Positions 39,932-45,249 of a stretch of 45,249 nucleotides of DNA are shown here, piece by piece. A model generated the notes under the pieces. That model ran no database searches. It was not told the origin of the DNA and worked only from the letters and a program-made list of their open reading frames with translations. Within the stretch, counting starts at the first letter, position 1, and each line of letters begins with the position of its first letter. The translations under genes were made by a program, and so were the position numbers. Source of the stretch: Pirellulales bacterium (GTDB lineage Bacteria; Planctomycetota; Planctomycetia; Pirellulales; JADZDJ01); the NCBI GenBank assembly GCA_035499655.1, contig DATJYL010000081.1:1-45249 (forward strand), given 5' to 3'.

Positions 39932-42160
39932 ATGCCCCATCCGATTCGCCTTTTGTTTGTGCTGCACGATCATCAGCCGGTCGGCAATTTCGAAGGCGTC
40001 TTCGAACAGGCCTATCAAGACAGTTACCGGCCGTTTCTGGACGTGATCGAGCCCTACGCCAATTTTAAACTGGCGTTGCACACCAGCGGCCCATTGATGG
40101 AATGGCTCGACGCGCATCATCCCGAATATGTCGACCGCTTGGCTGCGCTGGCGGCGGCGGGCCGCTTGGAAATTATTGGCGGCGCTTATTTTGAGCCAAT
40201 TTTGCCGATGATACCCTCCCGCGATCGCATCGGCCAAATCCGCGCTTATCGAGAATTTTTACAGCGCCGCTTTGGTACTCCGATCCGTGGAGCCTGGATT
40301 GCCGAACGCGTGTGGGAGCAAAGCCTCACCGCCGACTTGGCCGCCGCCGGCGTCGAATACATCATCCTTGACGATTCGCACTTTAAATCGGCCGGACTGA
40401 CCGAAGATCAACTGTGGGGTTATTACCTCACCGAAGATGACGGCCGTTTGCTGCGCGTATTTTCCGGCAGCGAACGCCTGCGGTACACCATTCCCTTTGC
40501 CGCCCCCAACGATTCGATCGATTACTTGCGCGGCATTGCCGAACGCCAGCCGGGCGCGGTGGCCGTGTTTGCCGACGATGGCGAAAAATTCGGCTGCTGG
40601 CCCGATACCAAAAAACCGGTTTATCAAGACGGCTGGCTGCGGCAGTTTTTCGATCTGGCGCAGGCCAACGCGGATTGGCTCCACTGGACTACCCCTTCGG
40701 AAACCATCGACCATGTGCTCCCCTTGGGCAAAGTTTACATTCCCGAAGGCAGCTATCGCGAAATGACCGAGTGGGTTTTGCCCCCTGAGCAATTGCTGGC
40801 TTACGAGGCCGCGCGGGCGGAGCTGAAGCAACACCCGCAATGGAATGGCATTTCGCGCTTTGTGCATGGCGGCACATGGCGAAATTTTTTGGTGAAATAT
40901 CCCGAAATCAACGAAATGTACTCTCGGATGATGATGGTCAGCCGCCGTCTGCACGATGCGTTGGAAAACGCGGCTTCAGTGGTCCCGCCCCCGCATGTGT
41001 CGCTCAATGGCCGCTCGGCCCTCTCGCGCGACGAATTGTTGCATGATGCCCGCACCGAAATGTATCGCGCCCAGTGCAATTGTGCCTATTGGCACGGCGC
41101 CTTCGGCGGCGTTTATTTGCCTCATTTGCGGCACGCAATTTATCAACACCTCATCGCCGCGGAAAATTTGCTCGACCGCGCCGCCGGACAGCATGCTTCC
41201 TGGGTGGAAGCGGTCTCGGACGATTTGAATTTCGACGACCGCCCCGAAGTCGAATTGTCCAACGATCGTTGCCTGGCACTCTTGTCTCCCAGCCGCGGCG
41301 GACAATTATACGAGCTCGATGTCCGCGCCATCTGCCACAACTTGTTGGCCACGCTCAGCCGACGGCCCGAAGCCTACCATCGCCGCGTGTTGGCGGGCCC
41401 CGGCGCCGCCGGCGGCAGCGTCATCGACGCCAACACGCCCGTGAAGTTTAAGCAGCAGGGCTTGGAGCGGCATTTGCAATACGACAGTTACTTGCGAAAA
41501 AGTTTATTGGATCACTTTTACGACGACGAAATTTCGCCCGAGGCCCTCGAACACAACGAGGCCCAGGAACGGGGCGATTTTTTGCAAGGACCGTACGAAG
41601 CACGCCTTCGCCGCAATCCAGACCGCGTGCAAGTCCAGCTTTCTCGCGCCGGAAACGCGTGGGGAATTCCGCTCAAAATCACCAAGGGGTTAACGCTGCA
41701 TGCCGGCAGTTCCACGTTGGAAATCGCCTACGTCCTCGAGGGCTTGCCCGCCGATCGCACGTTCCACTTCAGCGTGGAATTCAACTTCGCCGGAATGCCC
41801 GCCGGCGCCGACGATCGCTACTTTCACAACGGCGATCACCAGCGGCTTGGCCAACTCGGCTCGCGCTTAAGTCTTTCCGATGCTGCGACCCTGAATCTGG
41901 TCGACGAATGGCTGGGCCTCGACGTCGGATTGGCGTTCAATCGCCCCACGAATTTGTGGACCTACCCCATCGAAACCGTCAGCCAATCGGAAGGGGGCTT
42001 CGAACTGGTTCATCAAGCCGTCTGCCTGCAACCCCACTGGCATATCCAGCCCGATGCCAAAGGCCGTTGGACCGTCGTGATGCAACTCAAGCTCGATACA
42101 TCTTTAGCCGAGCAGCGCCAGGCAGCCGCTGCGGAACCTACCATTGCGCTGCATTCGTAG
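39932..42160 (+). CDS. GH57 4-alpha-glucanotransferase / alpha-amylase
   Basis: 742 residues. The GH57 catalytic barrel has LLFVLHDHQPVGNF (His12, Asp13, His14), GRLEIIGGAYFEPILPMIPSRDRIGQI, then GAWIAERVWEQ with the nucleophile Glu125, and FADDGEKFGCWP with the acid/base Asp (215/216). Both match the Thermococcus litoralis glucanotransferase pattern (Glu123, Asp214). The C-terminal part (about 400-742) is the DUF1925/DUF1926 beta-sandwich pair usual in this group. It should disproportionate or hydrolyse alpha-1,4-glucans, i.e. act on the GlgA product. Length (742) is slightly above the archaeal type (~660). Gene lies 89 bases behind the GalT-like gene, same strand. Confidence 0.94.
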   Translation: MPHPIRLLFVLHDHQPVGNFEGVFEQAYQDSYRPFLDVIEPYANFKLALHTSGPLMEWLDAHHPEYVDRLAALAAAGRLEIIGGAYFEPILPMIPSRDRIGQIRAYREFLQRRFGTPIRGAWIAERVWEQSLTADLAAAGVEYIILDDSHFKSAGLTEDQLWGYYLTEDDGRLLRVFSGSERLRYTIPFAAPNDSIDYLRGIAERQPGAVAVFADDGEKFGCWPDTKKPVYQDGWLRQFFDLAQANADWLHWTTPSETIDHVLPLGKVYIPEGSYREMTEWVLPPEQLLAYEAARAELKQHPQWNGISRFVHGGTWRNFLVKYPEINEMYSRMMMVSRRLHDALENAASVVPPPHVSLNGRSALSRDELLHDARTEMYRAQCNCAYWHGAFGGVYLPHLRHAIYQHLIAAENLLDRAAGQHASWVEAVSDDLNFDDRPEVELSNDRCLALLSPSRGGQLYELDVRAICHNLLATLSRRPEAYHRRVLAGPGAAGGSVIDANTPVKFKQQGLERHLQYDSYLRKSLLDHFYDDEISPEALEHNEAQERGDFLQGPYEARLRRNPDRVQVQLSRAGNAWGIPLKITKGLTLHAGSSTLEIAYVLEGLPADRTFHFSVEFNFAGMPAGADDRYFHNGDHQRLGQLGSRLSLSDAATLNLVDEWLGLDVGLAFNRPTNLWTYPIETVSQSEGGFELVHQAVCLQPHWHIQPDAKGRWTVVMQLKLDTSLAEQRQAAAAEPTIALHS

Positions 42161-42214
42161 ACGCCCTTGGTTCCTCAACGACAAAACGACGCAAAGAGCA
42201 TTGGCAGAACCGCG

Positions 42215-42907
42215 CTACGGCGCGCGGGCCACACTCCCCCAATCCACGCCCGGCTCGAAATTTTGCTGCCCGAACTTTACCTCTGCCAACAGCGGCGGCA
42301 CCGAACGCATTTCTAGCTGCCGCCGGTTGTCGATCAAACTCGGATCACCGTCCGGCTGCATGGTCCGATTCAACACAATGCCGGCGATGCTAAGCCCGTC
42401 GCGGAAAGTCATCGCCACAATCATGGTTTGCAGCGTTTGATTGATCACCCCGATCTGATTCCTTGCCACGACAATCAGCGGATAACCAAAATCGTGCGCC
42501 AGGTCAGCCACGTATTCGTCGTCGCCCAACGGGCTCATCAAGCCGCCGGCCCCTTCCACGATCAAAAAATTCGACCGTTCTCGCCAGTAATCCAATCCGC
42601 TGCGAAGTAAATTTGCATCCAACTCCTTGCCTTCGGCCTGCGCGGCCAAATGGGGCGACAGCGGCGCGGCAAACCGTTGCGGACAGACCCGCTCCAATTC
42701 GCCGGGCGAGCCGGCCGCCAACCACAACTCCTGGGCATCTTCGGCAATCAGGCTGCCGCTTTCGCTGGAGCATCCGCTGGCCACCGGCTTGTAAACGCCA
42801 ACGTCCAATCCTTGCGCACGGGCAGCGCGGGCAATCATCGCCGCCACGTGCGTCTTGCCGACGCCTGTATCGTTCCCGGTCACAAACAATCCGACGGGTG
42901 TACGCAT
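42215..42907 (-). CDS. bioD: Dethiobiotin synthetase BioD
   Basis: 230 residues from ATG 42907; 32 more upstream codons are open but non-homologous. The P-loop GNDTGVGKT (11-19) opens the protein, followed by VGVYKPVASGCSS, the substrate-shaping LSPHLAAQAEG (residues 96 onward), VEGAGGLMSPLGDDEYVADLA and VARNQIGVINQTLQTM, then GIVLNR. This is the ordered set for BioD, which closes the ureido ring of dethiobiotin from 7,8-diaminopelargonate using ATP and CO2. bioA/bioF/bioB are not in the window. It is convergent with the GH57 gene and divergent from aguB. Confidence 0.95.
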   Translation of the reverse strand: MRTPVGLFVTGNDTGVGKTHVAAMIARAARAQGLDVGVYKPVASGCSSESGSLIAEDAQELWLAAGSPGELERVCPQRFAAPLSPHLAAQAEGKELDANLLRSGLDYWRERSNFLIVEGAGGLMSPLGDDEYVADLAHDFGYPLIVVARNQIGVINQTLQTMIVAMTFRDGLSIAGIVLNRTMQPDGDPSLIDNRRQLEMRSVPPLLAEVKFGQQNFEPGVDWGSVARAP

Positions 42908-42989
42908 GTTGCAAACTACGCTACCATGAACCATTCGACTTGTTAACGCCGTTTTTTCCATGCCGCGAAAATGACTCGCGGTTGCTTCG

Positions 42990-43904
42990 ATGAACGCCGC
43001 CAACCAATCATCCGTTTCCGCTTCTGGAAACCTCTCCCCAGCAAGTCACGTCAACGTGGCGCTGGTGCAGATGAACTGCGTCGCTGCCAAGCAAAAAAAC
43101 GTCGACAAGGCCCTCGCTCGAATTGCCGAAGCCGCGGCCGCCGGAGCGAACGTCGTTTGCCTGCAAGAATTGTTCCAGGGACTGTATCCCTGCCAATCCG
43201 AAGACCATGCCCGGTTCGAGGAAGCCGAGCCCATTCCCGGCCCCACCAGCGAAGCCTTAGCCGCCGCCGCCAAAAAGCACGGCGTGGCGATCATCGGTTC
43301 GCTGTTCGAACGCCGCGCCGCCGGCGTGTATCACAATACGGCGGTCGTCTTCGATGCCGACGGCCGCACCGCCGGCGTCTATCGAAAAATGCACATTCCA
43401 GACGATCCGAATTATTACGAGAAGTTTTATTTTGCGCCTGGAGATTTAGGTTTTGCCGCCTTCGATACCCGCTTTGCCCGCGTCGGTCCGTTGGTGTGTT
43501 GGGACCAATGGTATCCGGAAGCCGCCCGGCTCACCTCGTTGCGCGGCGCACAAATCCTGTTTTACCCCACGGCCATCGGCTGGCTGCACGCGGAAAAAGC
43601 GGAATACGGCGTCAGCCAGCACGCCGCCTGGGAAACCATGATGCGCAGCCACGCCATCGCCAATGGCCTGTTCGTCGTGGCCGTCAACCGTGTGGGAACC
43701 GAAGGCGGCATCGAGTTTTGGGGCGCATCATTCGTGGCCGATCCTAACGGCAACATCCTGGCCCGCGCCACCCACGATCGAGAAGAAACATTGATCGTGG
43801 AGTGCGATTTAAGCCGCATCGACGTCGTCCGCACCCATTGGCCGTTCCTCCGCGACCGCCGGATCGACGCCTATGGCGACATCACCCGCCGCTACGTGGA
43901 TTGA
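42990..43904 (+). CDS. aguB: N-carbamoylputrescine amidase AguB
   Basis: 304 residues. The nitrilase-superfamily triad is intact: Glu60 (VVCLQELF), Lys133 (YRKMHIPDDP) and Cys170 (GPLVCWDQWYPEAAR). AguB-specific context includes YEKFYFAPGDLGF, LFYPTAIGW and NRVGTEGGIEFWGASFVADPNG. It hydrolyses N-carbamoylputrescine to putrescine, CO2 and ammonia. The aguA gene begins 16 bases after its stop, so the pair is an operon covering agmatine to putrescine. An N-terminal ~20-residue extension (MNAANQSSVSASGNLSPASH) precedes the usual start of the domain. Confidence 0.96.
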   Translation: MNAANQSSVSASGNLSPASHVNVALVQMNCVAAKQKNVDKALARIAEAAAAGANVVCLQELFQGLYPCQSEDHARFEEAEPIPGPTSEALAAAAKKHGVAIIGSLFERRAAGVYHNTAVVFDADGRTAGVYRKMHIPDDPNYYEKFYFAPGDLGFAAFDTRFARVGPLVCWDQWYPEAARLTSLRGAQILFYPTAIGWLHAEKAEYGVSQHAAWETMMRSHAIANGLFVVAVNRVGTEGGIEFWGASFVADPNGNILARATHDREETLIVECDLSRIDVVRTHWPFLRDRRIDAYGDITRRYVD

Positions 43905-43920
43905 ACACCACGCACACAAA

Positions 43921-45024
43921 ATGAACAGCGATCCACGCCCCTCGCCCCTCGCCCCCCGCGCCTCGCCTCTCTCCCCTGCTGAAGTCCCCGCCGCACTTGG
44001 CTACCGCATGCCCGCCGAATGGGAACCGCATGCCGCCACCTGGCTCGCCTGGCCCCACAAGCGGGAAAGTTGGCCCGGCAAGTTCGAGCCCATTCCGCCT
44101 CTGTTTGCGCGCTTGGTGCGCACACTGGCCCAGTTCGAACCAGTGCACATTCTGGCCGGCGGCGCCGATCCAGAATCCGGCACGCCGCTCATCGATCAAG
44201 TAAAACAACTTCTCGGCAACGTGCCCAACGTCACCCTGCACAACATCCCCACCAACGACGCTTGGACCCGCGATCACGGCCCCACGTTCCTTGTCGGACC
44301 GCCTGGCTCACCGCCAGCGCTGGTCGATTGGGGCTACAACGCGTGGGGCGGCAAATATCCGCCGTTCGATTTGGACGATGCCGTGCCCCAGCGCATCGCT
44401 CAATACACCGGCCGAAAGCTGTTTCACCCGGGAATTATTTTGGAAGGCGGCGCCATCGATTCCAACGGCCTCGGCACGATTCTCACCACCGAGCAATGCC
44501 TGCTTAACCCGAATCGCAACCCGCAGCTCTGTTGCCACGATATGGAAAAATATCTGGCCGATTATCTGGGCGCCAAAAAAACCCTTTGGCTGGGCGAGGG
44601 AATCGAAGGGGACGATACCGACGGCCACATCGACGAGCTGGCCCGCTTTGTCGGCCCACGTACTGTGGTCGCTGCGCTGGAAGACGACACAAACGACGTC
44701 AACTACTCGCCGTTACGAGAAAATTTCGAGCGGCTGCAGCGCATGACCGATCAAAACAATCAACCGCTTAATGTGATCGCGCTGCCCATGCCCCGGCCCA
44801 TCCACTACGAAGACCAGCGCCTCCCCGCCTCGTATTGCAATTTCTACCTGGCCAACGGCGTGGCCATTGTGCCGCAATTCGACGACCCGGCAGATGCTAA
44901 GGTTTTACAAATTCTCAGCCAACTGCTCCCGGGCCGCCAAATCATCGGCCTGCCGGCCCGTGACCTGGTGTGGGGCTTGGGTGCCTTCCACTGTATCACC
45001 CAACAAGAACCGGCCCTAAATTAA
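43921..45024 (+). CDS. aguA: Agmatine deiminase AguA
   Basis: 367 residues from ATG 43921, 16 bases behind aguB; an upstream in-frame ATG at 43873 overlaps aguB and is less likely. Guanidine-modifying marks: GYRMPAEWEPHAATWLAWPH, TNDAWTRDHGPTFLV, GIILEGGAIDSNG, ECLLNPNRNPQ (in TTEQCLLNPNRNP), GDDTDGHIDELARFV, and the catalytic Cys358 in GLGAFHCITQQEP. It deiminates agmatine to N-carbamoylputrescine, the substrate of AguB. Its TAA stop overlaps the TAA of the opposite-strand dockerin gene within a TTAA tetranucleotide. The first ~20 residues are low-complexity and may not be needed. Confidence 0.96.
   Translation: MNSDPRPSPLAPRASPLSPAEVPAALGYRMPAEWEPHAATWLAWPHKRESWPGKFEPIPPLFARLVRTLAQFEPVHILAGGADPESGTPLIDQVKQLLGNVPNVTLHNIPTNDAWTRDHGPTFLVGPPGSPPALVDWGYNAWGGKYPPFDLDDAVPQRIAQYTGRKLFHPGIILEGGAIDSNGLGTILTTEQCLLNPNRNPQLCCHDMEKYLADYLGAKKTLWLGEGIEGDDTDGHIDELARFVGPRTVVAALEDDTNDVNYSPLRENFERLQRMTDQNNQPLNVIALPMPRPIHYEDQRLPASYCNFYLANGVAIVPQFDDPADAKVLQILSQLLPGRQIIGLPARDLVWGLGAFHCITQQEPALN
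43937..43978. repeat. Low-complexity CT-rich tract in the aguA start region
   Basis: CGCCCCT units repeat imperfectly (CGCCCCTCGCCCCTCGCCC then CCCCGCGCCTCGCC) and encode the Pro/Ser/Leu/Ala-rich stretch at residues about 6-20 of AguA (RPSPLAPRASPLSPA). The unit is C-rich microsatellite-like and its translation has no counterpart in AguA of other bacteria as I know them. It makes the true AguA start uncertain. Confidence 0.6.
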
Positions 45025-45249
45025 CGAATTGCTCCAGTTGAATTTCGGCGGCGAAACATCATCAGCCAACCCGCCGCGGTGCTAATGGCCAACACCCACG
45101 CCTCCGGTTCGGGCACGCCGCTTGTCTCCGCACCGCCGCCGCGCAACATATTGAGTAAGTATTGCAGATCGGCATTCGTAACCCGTCCATCTCCGTTCAT
45201 GTCTCCCAATGTCAATAGATTATCGCTTGTCAAAAATGCGTTCTCAGGA
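45021..45249 (-). CDS. C-terminus of a dockerin/PEP-CTERM exported protein (cut by window edge)
   Basis: The frame is open to the last base, so only the final ~75 residues are present. One dockerin-like calcium repeat is visible: GDMNGDGRVTNADLQYLLNML, with Asp/Asn/Asp/Gly spacing of the loop. A Gly-rich hinge leads to PEP-CTERM sorting: VPEPEAWVLAISTAAGWLMM then FRRR. Such proteins are exported, processed by an exosortase and fixed to the surface or matrix; planctomycetes carry many with a single type-I dockerin-like tail. The functional domain lies outside the window. Confidence 0.85.
   Translation of the reverse strand, partial: PENAFLTSDNLLTLGDMNGDGRVTNADLQYLLNMLRGGGAETSGVPEPEAWVLAISTAAGWLMMFRRRNSTGAIR

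Noticed and set aside
1-45249. CRISPR array, tRNA, rRNA, prophage or insertion sequence
   Set aside because: No evenly spaced direct repeats with unique spacers, no cloverleaf or rRNA signatures, no integrase or transposase motifs were seen on either strand.

Overview
The window looks like ordinary chromosome from a planctomycete, most likely order Pirellulales. The evidence is indirect: moderately high G+C, frequent TTG/GTG starts, a DUF1207 protein, a BatA-type VWA/DUF58 pair, an ECF sigma with an alanine-rich one-TM anti-sigma-like partner, a type-I dockerin plus PEP-CTERM protein at the right edge, and many short palindromic repeats between genes. I see no rRNA, tRNA, CRISPR array, prophage, transposase or plasmid function. 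I name no species.

Left part (1-11.7 kb): the truncated N-terminal half of a membrane-embedded spermidine-synthase-like protein and a DUF1207 protein (both minus). Then a plus-strand run: a thiamine-binding MTH1187-type protein, a flavin reductase, and glcD-glcE-glcF, a glycolate oxidase that turns glycolate into glyoxylate. Against it, on the minus strand, lies DUF58 - VWA/BatA - methyltransferase. The VWA gene carries a dispersed DNA palindrome inserted in frame.

Middle (11.8-32.7 kb): a secreted unknown; an EmrAB-like drug-efflux pair; a YceH-like protein; a ThuA-like secreted protein; a membrane-anchored coiled-coil protein; a previously easy-to-miss hemP; cutA; a YugP-type zinc peptidase; a planctomycete lipoprotein; a PA0069-type radical SAM protein; rarA; glyA (glycine/one-carbon, downstream in logic of glyoxylate); a secreted HExxH protein with a LecA-like C-terminal domain; a DUF488 protein; a nucleotidyltransferase-like protein; and a DEAD-box RNA helicase. 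The gaps between convergent genes here hold several distinct palindromic repeat families.

Right part (32.8-45.2 kb): a 33-residue Lys/Ser/Arg protein with its own strong ribosome site and hairpin terminator; a class-I aminotransferase; an overlapping ECF sigma/anti-sigma pair; then a plus-strand alpha-glucan block (glgA, a small fatty-acid-hydroxylase-family membrane protein, a GalT-like nucleotidyl transferase, a GH57 glucanotransferase/amylase); bioD; and aguB-aguA, which together take agmatine to putrescine. The window ends in the C-terminus of a dockerin/PEP-CTERM surface protein.

No single gene block stands out as a wholly new defence or mobile system. The strongest leads for novelty are the tiny basic protein, the HExxH/LecA-like secreted protein, the repeat domesticated inside the VWA gene, the GalT variant (His-Leu-His-Ser-Gln) embedded in the alpha-glucan block, and the repeat families. 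All function calls rest on reading motifs by eye; no database search was run.
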